Program-made: the position numbers and the translations under genes | Part shown: in pieces, positions 11,601 through 21,028 of the stretch | Numbering within the stretch: the first letter of the stretch is position 1 | How the letters are laid out: every line of letters begins with the position of its first letter | From: Heliopora coerulea | Taxonomy: Eukaryota; Cnidaria; Anthozoa; Scleralcyonacea; Helioporidae | Direction of reading: 5' to 3' | Length of the DNA stretch: 64,000 nucleotides | NCBI GenBank assembly: GCA_030142905.1 | Contig: JASJOG010000620.1 | Span: forward strand, 22,735 to 86,734 | The notes under the pieces: generated by a model | Seen by the model: only the letters and a program-made list of their open reading frames with translations | Databases searched by the model: none | Told to the model about the DNA's origin: nothing

Positions 11601-11949
11601 TTATGCCTTATACGTTAAAAGCCAGAAGCACACCAGGAAGGAGGCGAAAACCAAATAGGTGTGCTAAACTCACCGAATCTTTCTAAAATGGTCTTATCCA
11701 CCCAAATATCATAAAACAAACCGAATTTCGTCGATTCGACGACTTCCTCTTAACGTTTCTGAAACTCGTTCAAAACTCTTTATCTCGACGAGATAAGACG
11801 ATTAGTGAAAGGAACGGTGTAACGGTTGTGACTTGAGTTAGTTGCATTTGTCGAAAGTTTGCCAAACTTCGCCAATGCTTGTAAAATGATCTTTTCGGGT
11901 CAGGCTACAGGGTAAAGCGTTAGTTCATGGATTGGAGTCGTGTTTTAGA
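5611..11949 (+). repeat. Satellite array, forward block 1
   Basis: Using the motif AGTTCATGGATTGG as marker, monomers are 348 bp (5873, 6221, 6569, 6917), then 378, then 348 twice (7295, 7643, 7991), then mostly 375-380 bp from 8138 on. Each has a near-palindrome around TATCTCGACGAGATA. A 1422-bp higher-order block starting at 5611 begins again at 7033 almost unchanged. The 60-110 aa open frames are monomer-length artefacts. I see no gene here. Confidence 0.9.
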
Positions 11950-11955
11950 AAATTT
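11950..11955. repeat. Target-site duplication, left of Polinton A
   Basis: AAATTT precedes the terminal AGTAGTCTG and matches AAATAT after the right end in 5 of 6 bases. The uninterrupted satellite reads AAATATGG here, so the right copy is likely original. Six bp is the usual Polinton duplication length. Confidence 0.75.
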
Positions 11956-12470
11956 AGTAGTCTGTAAAGTGCCGATTCCGGCACATTCCTTTCTGATGAC
12001 GTCACTTCCGTTCGCTTTCTGGTCAAAATTTTTCAAATTGTCGTTGGGGGTTTCCCAGTCTGTAAAGTGCTGATTCCAGCACATTTTGTCACGTGACGTC
12101 ATATTTTGAAATTTGGTCAAATTTTCCGCATTTTCAAAATCGATAAAAATAGTCGCATTTTCGAAATAGGTGAAATTTCCCGCATTTTCAAAATCCGGTT
12201 TCAACCGGATTCTCAGTGCCGATTCTGTGACATTCCTTTCTGATGACGTCACACATTTACATGATGACGTCACTCATTCTGAAATTCACTCAAATTCTTC
12301 ACATTCTCAAAATAGCTCAAATTCTTCACATTCTCAAAATAGCTAAAATTCATCACATTTTTAAATTCGCTCAAATTCAACACATTCTCAAATTTGCTTT
12401 TTCTCACATTCTCAAATTCGTTTGATTCTGCCACATTTTCGAAATTGGTGAAATTCAACACATTTTCAAA
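11956..12470 (+). repeat. Terminal inverted repeat, left end of A
   Basis: 515 bp, collinear without indels with the right repeat: the four TGACGTCA sites at 11997, 12094, 12244 and 12265 mirror those at 28910, 28813, 28663 and 28642. The inner part is a roughly 27-bp minisatellite (TTCACATTCTCAAAATAGC type) that is open in both directions. The inner edge lies ten bases from the polB stop codon. Confidence 0.9.
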
Positions 12471-12480
12471 ATCGTGAAAA

Positions 12481-15400
12481 TCAGTAATGACCATATGCTA
12501 ATGTATCTATTTTATTTTCAAGTATTATTCTTTTATCATCTTTCGCTGACAATGCAATTTTTTCAACACTTTCAGTATACAAGTCATGATTTTGATGTCT
12601 TATTAAATTCATTTTTCTAATTTGTTCTTCTTCAGTAAATAAACAATCTTTATAATTTTTGAATGATATATTTTTTTCAATAATATTTTTCTTAACACCT
12701 TTACGTTTTCAAACATTTTATAAGAATATAATTTTGCTCTCAACCCCACAAATTCTTCTATTTGTTTTCCACCACACTCATCTTTCATCATTCCAATTAT
12801 TTTTTTGTTTAACCCGGTTTTGATTCCACTTTCGTGTTCTTTTGGGTAATTACTTGTGTCAAACATTTTTTCAATATCTGGGGATATATCTTTATAGAAA
12901 TCTTCAGTTTTAATTTCATACATTAAACTGTCAGTATCTGTAAATAACAATCTCGCATTTTCACCATATTTTTGTTTAATATAATTATAATGAAAATCAT
13001 ACATTAAAGTCTTTGATAAATCTAATATACTCATTCCTAAATATATAGGTTTATCTAGTTTAATTTTATTCTTATGCATATGAACCGCAATTAGATTTTC
13101 AGAAAATATTGTTCTTTTGCTAAAATTAGTTTTTGAAAATAATTTTAATGCTTTTTCTTCTCTATTTACTAATTGTATATCAACTCTGTTTCTTACATTT
13201 TCCATAGTTTTTCCAAATACAGAATTATTCATAAGTTTGAAAAAATCTTTTTCAAAATAATTTTTTGCGTTTGTTCTCAACTGTGTATTTAAATCAATAT
13301 ATTGTTTCATGAACTCTTCTTCACAAAATTTAACACCCGTATGAATTCGTTTAATTTTTAATCCCAATTTCTCATATAACTTTAAGTTTTCACAATGTAA
13401 AACATATTTTACTTTATTATTCAAATTTGGAATTAATTTTTCAACATTCCCAGTTTTTAATCTTTCTGGTGCTAATGGATATTCATTATGAAGATCATGT
13501 AAATCCTTGGGATATTCCAAGTCAACTTCTAATATGCAAGGAATGGTTTTCCAATTTTGTAATTCTTTATCATTCATCCATTTAAAATCTCTCATGGGTC
13601 ATTTTTTACTCATTGCCCAACCATAAAGATTATTTGCATCAAGATAGGGTAAAAATACCGATTTGGTATTGTCTTTGTTTTTCTTATGCTTATTTATGAT
13701 TATATGTTTCTTTTTCAAAAGTTTTTTGTTTTTATTTCTTTTTAAACCTGTTATTATAAATTTTGTTATTTTTCTTTTCATATATTTATTATTTGCTTTT
13801 GCATATCTTTTTGTAATCATAGACACTCCTCTAATTCCATTTTCCATCATAAGATACATTTGAGGATCAGATAATAATTCCAATTAAATTTTAGTCATTT
13901 TTAACATTGCATCCCATGCAAGTCCGGGTGAAGTATAATACCAAGCTGGATCTAATTTATAATTTTCTTTGCAAACTTTTCTAAAATTTTCAAAAACATC
14001 AGCTAAAAGCAACACATCAGTTTTTAAATATAAATCATGATATTTTTTCATATTTTTAATATTAAATTTTTCCCAAACATTTTGAGTGTGTTTATAATCT
14101 TCTTCACTTATATTTTTATCATTTAATTTTGAATAAAATTCTTTAATATCAGGTAGTTTTTTCTCTTTTAATTTTTCAATATTATCAAACCAATCATATG
14201 GAAACACACCTTTTCTAGTTAGTAATTCTCTTTTTTCCTCATCACCACAAAATATTTTCATTATATTTAATTCATTTTTATCTAAATTTTTAAATAAACT
14301 TGCTAAACTACTTTGCATAAATTTAAAACTATCAATAAATCTAATTTGTCTTTTTACATTAATAATTTCTTTGATTTTATACTTAATTTCTCCTCTTGAA
14401 GTTGTTGGAATTTCTTCCATTTCAATAATGTTTTCTTTACATTTACTTTGAAATTGTTTTTCTGTTATTGTTTTTTTGGATTAAAATTTATCAACAATAA
14501 TATCTTTTGTAAATGAAATATATTTTTCCTCGGTGTTGGGTATACAATTAATTTTGCCGTCTGAAACACCAAGATTTTTAATAAACAAATGACTATCATA
14601 ATTTTGCAAATTATGAAATATAACTGGGATAAATTTTGGATTTTTCATTTTTGAATTACAGCTAATACAAGCAGCTCCTCGATATTTTCCAGTATAATGA
14701 CAATGATCTTTAACTTTATAATTTTTCACATGCTTTGTGTGATTTTCATTATTAGTCATATTTTCTGTGTTTTCTCTGTTTTCTCTGCCTTCAAAATATT
14801 TTTTAAATTCTTCTGCACTAATTTCATCATTCATAAATAATTCATCCATTTTTTCAAATTCTTCAGACCCCTCAGGGTCTCTGTCAGTTTTTGATTTGGG
14901 GTTGAGACCAAATTTACACCCACAAGCATAACAATTCTCAGCTTTTTCAAAATCTATTTTATCCTCTTTTCTTAATATTATATTTTTTTAATATCATTTT
15001 CTAAACTTTTCACAAATGTTAAAGAAACAGGATCATTTGGATTCCATGGGGTGCCATCTTTAGTGTCACCTATTGTGTATTTTACTAATTTTGGTCTAAA
15101 TAAATTATCATCAAAACATTTTATCAAATAACAATATCCAGATGGTTCATGTTTTTGAAATTGTTTTGTATTATCACCAATATTTTTATTTTCACATTTT
15201 AAATTGCATTCAAAATCTGCATAAATTACAAATGGAATATCATGCATTCTTTCATAATTTTTAAACTTTAATTGTTCTCCTTTATTTGGATAAACAGTTC
15301 TTCCACATTCATATTTTGAGCAATATTCTAAATGATTTTTAAGAGTTTCTTCAGTTCTAAAATGTTGTAAACAATAATTACAAACAAGTATTTTTTTTTG

Positions 15401-16538
15401 GTTTTTACTAGATTGACTTGAAAACAATCTACTCATATTTTTAATTAAACAATAATGTTTTTCACCATTTTCATTAGTTATTAACAATATATTTACGTAA
15501 GACTCTGGTAGATTTTCATCAATTTTTTCCAAACCTAATTTACTTACTCTCAAAGGAAAAATTTCATGATTTTTATTTCCAAACCTTTTTTCTTCATTAT
15601 ATCTGAATAAATTAATTGCAATGTTATTATTTTTTTCAAATTTATCAATATCAGAAAATCCACACGGAAAATTAATATCTTTCACATTAAAACTTTCAGC
15701 TTTCTTTTTTAAAATTTTTGTAATTCTTCCAGGAGTTTTCAAAAGTTCGCTTATTGCAACACACCACAATAAACATTTTTGGTCCTCATTTTGTGGATTG
15801 ATAATTGCTTTTTTATCTTCTAAAAATTTTGGAGTGGGAATAAAAGAAGATGCAAGTAATCGTTTAATTTCATTAATATTAAGAATTATTTTCAGACCTT
15901 TGTGAAATTTCCATAAGCTTGAATTTTTTAAAAATTCTTCAAAACTCAAAATAATTTTTTTGTATCATTTTTTCATATATTTCATCAAAATTACTTCCAT
16001 CAAAAATTTCTTCATAATAACTATGAAAATGAGCATTATCTGTAGTTTCTTCTCCTGTTGCAGGATTTGTTTTTTTCATCAAACACACAAGAGTTATTTG
16101 TTGTTTTGTGCTTGGATATTTTTTAAATTTTTTAATTACCAAGGTTTTTATTTTTTCCAAGAGAGTCAAAGGATCATATAAAGATAATCCTACTTCTTTC
16201 AGATCCATTTCATATCTTTTTGTTACTTTCAAAGCTTCTTTATCCAATTTAAATTTTGCAGCTGGGGTGGAAACTTTACCTTGTATTTTGTTAAATATAT
16301 CTAAAACATTATCTTTCAAATAATTATACCAATTTGTTATTTTTTCTTTGTTATTCCTCAAGGGATTGTATTTATCAAATAAATTAAGTACTTTTTCTTT
16401 AGTCTTGTTAAATAAATCATTTACTTTTTCTTTTGAGTTTTCAACCAAATTATTAATTTTTAAATATTTTTTTGGTTTTAATAAAGGAGTATTAATATTT
16501 GGAACATCTTCGTCCAATAAACTTTTCATTGTTTTCAT
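12481..16538 (-). pseudogene. POLB: Protein-primed DNA polymerase B (pPolB), broken
   Basis: Family-B polymerase of Polintons, which copies linear DNA from a protein primer. An N-terminal region is followed by a C..H segment (CLLWCVA near 15,750; HYCLI near 15,450) and zinc-binding CxxC/HxxxxC. The exonuclease motif YADFE is near 15,215 and the DHCHYTGKYRGAA zinc region near 14,690. Polymerase motifs are A DANNLYG (about 13,625), B NNSVFGK (about 13,220) and C DTDS (about 12,935). Breaks are a frameshift near 15,960 in an A-run, a frameshift near 14,975, in-frame stops at about 14,481, 13,884 and 13,600, and a frameshift near 12,715. The C-terminus ends at GHY, about 20 residues short of element B's copy, where the inverted repeat begins. 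A Lys-rich stretch near 13,660-13,800 replaces sequence conserved in B. Confidence 0.92.
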
Positions 16539-16636
16539 TATTTATTTATATAATAATTTTTTTTAAAGTCAAAAAAATAAAAAACCAATTTTTTTCATGA
16601 TTGGTCACGTGATTAAATTTAAAAAAAAATAACTGA

Positions 16637-16984
16637 TTACTCAATTTTAGTAAATATAAAAATATTAAATGATGAAGAGAATTTTTTTGATGGTATTTCA
16701 CCGAACCCATCGGGTCCGTTGGTTGTTTGTGTCAAAATAATTTTATAATTTGTATAAATTTGTTCATTTGTTTCAAAATCAACATCAAAATCGTTAAAAA
16801 TACAAAATTTTTCATGATAATTTATAGAAAATTCATGATGTGGAAGCAATTCTCTATCACCTGAAATTTCACCAATTGCATCAGCAAAAATATAATATAA
16901 CTGTTCTTCATCATAAATTTCACTATTATAATAAATAAATTTTTCAATAAATCCTTCAGAGTTAACTTGATCGTTTGCGTTCAT
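16637..16984 (-). CDS. Small acidic protein of unknown function
   Basis: 115 aa, acidic, rich in Glu, Asp and aromatic residues (for example EQLYYIFADAIGEISGD). No motif I recognise, no signal peptide, no membrane segment. It lies just upstream of polB in the minus-strand block, and its start overlaps the end of the 132-aa gene by 23 bp. The counterpart in element B is lost with the 2.6-kb deletion. It may be a small accessory or regulatory protein of the element; that is inference from position only. Confidence 0.6.
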   Translation of the reverse strand: MNANDQVNSEGFIEKFIYYNSEIYDEEQLYYIFADAIGEISGDRELLPHHEFSINYHEKFCIFNDFDVDFETNEQIYTNYKIILTQTTNGPDGFGEIPSKKFSSSFNIFIFTKIE

Positions 16985-17360
16985 TGTTTTTTATTATATA
17001 ATAATTTTCCTTTAAACAAAAAAAATAAAAAAAAATTGATTGATTATATTTTTCCAAATCTTTTTTCTTGTTAATTCTATATTTTATACTTTCTACATTC
17101 ATATTAAAATTTTTTGCAGCAGAATTAAGACTTTTAAAATTTAAGATTTCACCCATTACCCTGTTTATAACTATTACTGGAATTGGATTTTTCATTTTTT
17201 CTCTACAATATTTTTCATACTTTTCATTAGGTTTGCTAATTTCCAATCTCAGCATTTCTTCAAGTTGATTTTTTGTGTATCTTTTAAAATATTTTATTTT
17301 TCTTTCTCTTGCAATATTCCACAATTGTTTAAATGTTTTTTGTTGGTAATGGTCTTCCAT
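16962..17360 (-). CDS. SAP/NUMOD1-like putative DNA-binding protein
   Basis: 132 aa. Residues about 8-40 (KQLWNIARERKIKYFKRYTK then NQLEEMLRLE) resemble the short two-helix SAP/Rho-N fold, in which a KYTKxxLxxxL pattern is typical. Residues about 62-102 (ILNFKSLNSAAKNFNMNVES followed by IKYRI) match the helix-turn-helix pattern of NUMOD1, a DNA-binding module best known from homing endonucleases. No nuclease motif is seen. The start codon sits in a TATATAAATAAATGG context shared by neighbours. A role in DNA binding or regulation of the element is plausible but rests on pattern resemblance only. Confidence 0.6.
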   Translation of the reverse strand: MEDHYQQKTFKQLWNIARERKIKYFKRYTKNQLEEMLRLEISKPNEKYEKYCREKMKNPIPVIVINRVMGEILNFKSLNSAAKNFNMNVESIKYRINKKKDLEKYNQSIFFYFFCLKENYYIIKNNERKRSS

Positions 17361-17395
17361 TTATTTATATAATTCTTTTATTTAAAGAAAAATTT

Positions 17396-17581
17396 TTAAA
17401 TAAATTTATAAGCTACATAACCTCCTGAAAGTCCAACTATAAAAAAAGCAACATTTTGATATTCTTTCATTTCATCAGAAGGTTCATAATAATCTTTTAA
17501 TTTTGGTTCATTTTCTTCATTTTCAAGAGATTTTAAACGATTATTAATTTCAGCAAGATTTTTCAGACACGTTTGTCTCAT
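17396..17581 (-). CDS. Tiny coiled-coil protein with C-terminal membrane segment
   Basis: 61 aa. A charged N-terminal part (EINNRLKSLENEENEPKL) is followed by a C-terminal hydrophobic stretch (VAFFIVGLSGGYVAYKFI) that could be a tail anchor. The start overlaps the end of the 85-aa gene by 32 bp but has its own TATAAATG context. It is one of four small membrane proteins in a row in A, all missing from B. Function unknown; such clusters in DNA viruses often encode virion membrane or entry/exit proteins, which is inference. Confidence 0.6.
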   Translation of the reverse strand: MRQTCLKNLAEINNRLKSLENEENEPKLKDYYEPSDEMKEYQNVAFFIVGLSGGYVAYKFI

Positions 17582-17807
17582 TTATATCAGCATTTGCATC
17601 AGATAATTGTTGTCTTAATTTTTCAATTTCTTCTTTTCTTTTCACTTGCTCTCCATACCATTTTTCCTTATCTTCACTCAGTTTTTCCATTGCTTCATTA
17701 TGTCTTTTTATCTCTTTTTCATATCCAGAATGATTTAATTTTGAAAATAAAAATCCAGCACCTGCAAAAGCAACTGCATTAAATAATCCACCAACTACTG
17801 TTTCCAT
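17550..17807 (-). CDS. Small membrane protein with coiled coil
   Basis: 85 aa. An N-terminal glycine-rich hydrophobic segment (VVGGLFNAVAFAGAGFLF) is followed by a charged helix (about residues 28-75, KEIKRHNEAMEKLSEDKEKW and KRKEEIEKLRQQL) with heptad-like spacing. The start lies in TATAAATAAATGG. No family recognised. The layout is a membrane anchor with an extended coiled coil, so a structural or spanin-like bridging role is possible, but nothing proves it. Confidence 0.65.
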   Translation of the reverse strand: METVVGGLFNAVAFAGAGFLFSKLNHSGYEKEIKRHNEAMEKLSEDKEKWYGEQVKRKEEIEKLRQQLSDANADINETNVSEKSC

Positions 17808-17831
17808 TTATTTATACATTTTTTCTATTTT

Positions 17832-18065
17832 TTAAGATTTGAAAGGATCAGAAGGAATCCATTTCTTATCTTGCGCATATTTAACTGCAAGCAATGATAT
17901 TCCAACAGCTGCTGCGAGTTTTAAAGTAGGAACTAAACTAGAAGGAGTTGACAAACCATCACTAATTACTTTTCTTGTTATCATTCCAACTCCAACAGCA
18001 CTCAATGTAATTATTGTAGAATCATATAATTCATTCATAACTTCTTTTCTATTCATTTCTCCCAT
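17832..18065 (-). CDS. Small protein with two hydrophobic segments
   Basis: 77 aa with two hydrophobic stretches, IITLSAVGVGMITRKV (about 18-33) and LKLAAAVGISLLAVKYA (about 49-65), and a short polar tail. The loop between them is rich in Ser and Pro. The start is in TATATAAATAAATGG, matching adjacent genes. No family recognised. The two-helix hairpin topology recalls small viral membrane proteins and holins; that comparison is topology only. Confidence 0.6.
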   Translation of the reverse strand: MGEMNRKEVMNELYDSTIITLSAVGVGMITRKVISDGLSTPSSLVPTLKLAAAVGISLLAVKYAQDKKWIPSDPFKS

Positions 18066-18172
18066 TTATTTATATACATAAAAAAATTTTTAAAACTTAC
18101 AGGTTTTCAATAGAACACAGTGGGTTTATTTTACCCTCACGACCTTCATTCTTTCTTAACTTAGCTTCACTG

Positions 18173-18212
18173 CAGCTTCGCTGAAGCTTTGCTTCTGAGG
18201 GCTTCGCTCGAT
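18173..18212. repeat. Double-hairpin insert plus extra hairpin (A)
   Basis: CAGC/TTC/GCTG runs directly into a 30-bp unit at 18183-18212: stem GAAGC, loop TTT, stem GCTTC, spacer TGA, stem GGGC, loop TTC, stem GCTC (one G-T wobble), then GAT. It lies in frame in the tail of the small membrane gene. Confidence 0.85.
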
Positions 18213-18240
18213 GCCTTTTTCTTCTTTTTCTTGTTTTTGC

Positions 18241-18273
18241 TGCAGCTTCGCTGAAGCCTCGCTTTGGTGAAGC
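18241..18273. repeat. Degenerate hairpin cluster (A)
   Basis: CAGC/TTC/GCTG followed by GCTT/TGGTG/AAGC, about 30 bp after the previous cluster and in the same open frame. It looks like a worn copy of the same family. Confidence 0.6.
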
Positions 18274-18478
18274 ATTTCTTGGTCTCTTTTGTCTTTTTTA
18301 TATGCAAAGTATAATCTTCCCAATGCAACAACAACTCCCGCAACCCCAATCAAATACCCCAAAGTGGAAGGTTCAACGCCAAAGGTGTAATTATTTTCTT
18401 CATTTTCTTCGCTTTGTTGTCTAGAATTTTCTTCACTTCATTGTCTTGCTTTTCTTTCTTTTGCTTCTCTTGAAATTT

Positions 18479-20161
18479 TCATATTTTCATATTTGAAATT
18501 TTCATATTTGGAGTGTGATACTTTCTAGCATTTGTATAGAAAGAAACAATTTCTTTTCCATTCACATAAAGATTTCCTTTTTTACCACCACTGAGGTTAT
18601 TTTGATCCCAATGTACAGAAAGACATATTAATTTGTTTATTTGAGTTGCATTTGCTTTCAATTGCCATCTGCTATTTGGAACCGCAGTTTGACTTGAATT
18701 CATTATATATAATAATGAATTACAATAAGAAATACTAAAATCAAAAGGAGTTGGTTGACTTGTTGTTTCATTATCTATCATTTTAAACAACGATACTTCA
18801 TTGTGAGAAGAATTTAATGATTTTAAACCATATACAAAGTAAAAATTCAAGTATTGGTAACTTAAAATATTTTCTTCACAAGCTAAATGTAAATTGTTAC
18901 TGTCTGATCCAAGATATTGAATACAATAAAAATTATTATTAATTGTGGATTTTTTGAAAAATGGTTGTTTGTTTGTATCATCTTGTTTGAAATTCCAATC
19001 TTTTTTTCTTGACAAATTCAAAAGTTTTTCAACCTTTTTATTGCATCCAGTATATTCTATATAATTATCATCATCTTTCACATCAAAAATTCCTTCATCA
19101 TCCATTTGTAAATTATAAATATTTGCAACCGTATTTGCCAATGAAAAATTTGTCACATATTTTTTAGTCACAACATGATGATCAGAAGATGGGACATAAT
19201 TTGTTGCATGAAGAATATGATGATTTCCCATATCCAAATCTCCAGTCATTGTTCCACCTGTTTTTGATAATTTTGTGTTTAACTGCGTGTCGACGTATTT
19301 TTTTCTCGTCAAATGTGTTTGAAGTGTGGGATTTGTTGAAGAAATAATTTTATTATTTCCAATTGTTATATCACCAGTCATTGTTCCTCCTGATAAAGGT
19401 AATCTGGTGTTATCTCTATCATCCACATATTTTTTTCTTGAAAGAGCATCTTTATAGTCTGGATCTTTTGAGGTTAAAACTTGATAAGTATTTGTGTAAA
19501 TATCTCTTTTAATTTTACTTCTTTCAACACCCAACCAAGTGAATTTTTCCATTTTCATAAAGTTTCCGTCCACATATGATTTTGTTGTGAGATCATTGTT
19601 ATTTGAAGGTGTTGCACTTGATAAGACTTTATTTGATCCCATATTCAAGTTTCCAGTCATTGTTCCACCTGTCAAAGATAATTTTCTAGAATCTTGGTCA
19701 TCCACATATTTTTTACGGGAAAGATCTTTATCACCTTTAGGATCTGCAGTTTTTGTAATTTTATTATTTCCCATTACAATATTCCCAGACATTGTTCCTC
19801 CTGTTACTGATAATTTTCTAGAATCTTGATCATCCACATATTTTTTCCTACAAAGGTCTTTATCACTCGCAGGATTTGCAGTTGTTGTAATTTTATTTCC
19901 CATTGTGATATCACCAGTCATTATTCCACCACTTTTTGGTAGATAATTCGAACTTGTATGAGCAGTCTGTCCCGACACTAAATCATCCACATATTTTTTC
20001 CTAGCTAAATGTGAATTTTGTGATGGATCAACTGCTGTTATTATATGATTTGATTCCATATTAATATCTCCTGTCATATCCCCTCCAGTAGTAGACAGCT
20101 TTCCTGTCACATCGGATTTTAAAGATTCGTGTTCACTTTCATATCCATAGAATAAACTCAT
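18479..20161 (-). CDS. Phage-fibre-like repeat protein with lectin-like C-terminus
   Basis: 560 aa. Residues about 20-340 hold six repeats of a pattern like (T/S)GGTMTGDIxMGNNKI, then about 10 residues, then RKKYVDDQD. This pattern is known from bacteriophage tail-fibre repeats, which form long trimeric shafts. The C-terminal ~190 residues look like a concanavalin/laminin-G-type sandwich, with the signature KLICLSVHWDQ followed by NLYVNGKEIVSF. The logical role is a virion spike that binds a cell-surface glycan. The start codon overlaps the penton stop as ATGA, suggesting coupled expression; penton-fibre adjacency fits adenovirus-like vertex architecture. The start lies in TATAAATAAATGA. In B the shaft is present but the lectin part is deleted. 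Confidence 0.8.
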   Translation of the reverse strand: MSLFYGYESEHESLKSDVTGKLSTTGGDMTGDINMESNHIITAVDPSQNSHLARKKYVDDLVSGQTAHTSSNYLPKSGGIMTGDITMGNKITTTANPASDKDLCRKKYVDDQDSRKLSVTGGTMSGNIVMGNNKITKTADPKGDKDLSRKKYVDDQDSRKLSLTGGTMTGNLNMGSNKVLSSATPSNNNDLTTKSYVDGNFMKMEKFTWLGVERSKIKRDIYTNTYQVLTSKDPDYKDALSRKKYVDDRDNTRLPLSGGTMTGDITIGNNKIISSTNPTLQTHLTRKKYVDTQLNTKLSKTGGTMTGDLDMGNHHILHATNYVPSSDHHVVTKKYVTNFSLANTVANIYNLQMDDEGIFDVKDDDNYIEYTGCNKKVEKLLNLSRKKDWNFKQDDTNKQPFFKKSTINNNFYCIQYLGSDSNNLHLACEENILSYQYLNFYFVYGLKSLNSSHNEVSLFKMIDNETTSQPTPFDFSISYCNSLLYIMNSSQTAVPNSRWQLKANATQINKLICLSVHWDQNNLSGGKKGNLYVNGKEIVSFYTNARKYHTPNMKISNMKI

Positions 20162-20823
20162 TTATTTATAATAATTTCCAATAAAACATTTCCAATTGAA
20201 CCACCATGGTTTCCTTCTACTTTGAATATTAATTCATTATAAATTCCATTTGATAATTTTATTCCTCCTGTTTCTTCAGGTGGATAAATTTTGGAAACAC
20301 TTCCTTTTAGTGTTTGTTCTGTTGTTATTGGAACTTGAATAAGAATGTCACTTCTTTTTCCATTTACAAAATTTTTACTTTTGTCAATCATGTTACAACT
20401 TATGTTTACATATTTCAAATTATTGTTGATATTTACTTCATTGTCGCTTTCTGTTAATGTATTTGGAGATATTACTTTATTCTCTGGAAATCCTAGTATG
20501 GGTGCAAATGTTTGTAAATTTAATGTTTTATCTGATTTTATTGTACATTTTCCAGAAAATTCAACTTGTTCCAGTTCAATTGTTCCAACATTTTCTAATT
20601 CAGTTTTTAAAATATTAAAAGTATAATATCCATCTTTGAAACCAATTTTTGTTCCATCATAGGTATAATGATGAATATTTTGATATAAATGATTATAATT
20701 CCAAAAAATACTTACTGATTTTACAAACATTTTACCACAATGTAATATAAGTGGTTCATCTAATGGAATTATTTTTTCTGAGTTTTCATCTTTTGTGATG
20801 AAGATTTTTAAAGATATTGTCAT
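20158..20823 (-). CDS. Putative penton (minor capsid) protein
   Basis: 221 aa, predicted to be mostly beta-strand, with no membrane segment. Features include FVKSVSIFWNYNHLYQNIHH near residue 35 and a conserved C-terminus (LIFKVEGNHGGSIGNVLLEI). Length and position next to the fibre gene fit the single jelly-roll minor capsid protein (PX) of Polintons, which closes capsid vertices. The assignment rests on size, strand character and neighbourhood; no catalytic or binding motif can prove it. The copy in B is collinear with a 7-residue in-frame insertion before the final strand. The start lies in TATATAAATAAATGA. Confidence 0.6.
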   Translation of the reverse strand: MTISLKIFITKDENSEKIIPLDEPLILHCGKMFVKSVSIFWNYNHLYQNIHHYTYDGTKIGFKDGYYTFNILKTELENVGTIELEQVEFSGKCTIKSDKTLNLQTFAPILGFPENKVISPNTLTESDNEVNINNNLKYVNISCNMIDKSKNFVNGKRSDILIQVPITTEQTLKGSVSKIYPPEETGGIKLSNGIYNELIFKVEGNHGGSIGNVLLEIIINK

Positions 20824-20949
20824 TTATTTATATATTAACTTTTTTTATCAAAGAACCCTTGCGATTAAAATCCCCCCAATTATTGATAAACCCAAAATAA
20901 TAAGATTTTCTGAAGACGGGGGTGTAGAAGTGATTGTTTTGGTTTTCAA

Positions 20950-20989
20950 CAGCTTCGCTGAACCTTCGGTTCTGAGGACTTTGTCCGAT
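20950..20989. repeat. Double-hairpin insert plus extra hairpin (A)
   Basis: CAGC/TTC/GCTG leads into a 30-bp unit at 20960-20989: GAACC, TTC, GGTTC, TGA, GGAC, TTT, GTCC, GAT. All stem pairs are Watson-Crick. It sits in the linker of the large unknown protein and is absent at the same place in B. Confidence 0.88.
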
Positions 20990-20998
20990 GTCACGTTT

Positions 20999-21028
20999 GA
21001 ACCTTTGGTTCTGAGCTCTTTGAGCGAT
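20999..21028. repeat. Double-hairpin insert, 30 bp (A)
   Basis: GAACC, TTT, GGTTC, TGA, GCTC, TTT, GAGC, GAT. Exactly 30 bp, with a second stem unlike its neighbour's but fully paired. Confidence 0.88.

Larger units (their letters stand above)
18156..18482 (-). pseudogene. Small membrane protein with hairpin-insert tail, early stop
   Basis: The frame begins at an ATG (18482) that overlaps the fibre stop codon as ATGA. It meets an in-frame TGA at codon 15, then runs open to 18156. The remaining body has a hydrophobic segment (GYLIGVAGVVVALGRLYFAY) followed by a charged tail. Much of the tail is made by two clusters of GC-rich hairpin inserts (18173-18212 and 18241-18273), which give peptides such as SEASAKLQ. 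Whether the open part is expressed from a later non-ATG start cannot be told. No family recognised; absent from B. Confidence 0.55.

Noticed and set aside
12243..12494. Frames of FENVxNLS-type repeats in the inverted repeats of A
   Set aside because: A 27-bp minisatellite is open in several frames; both strands and both ends show it, so it is DNA structure and not a gene.
13663..20626. Plus-strand frames of 60-96 aa opposite polB, fibre and penton
   Set aside because: Hydrophobic low-complexity antisense shadows of AT-rich genes.
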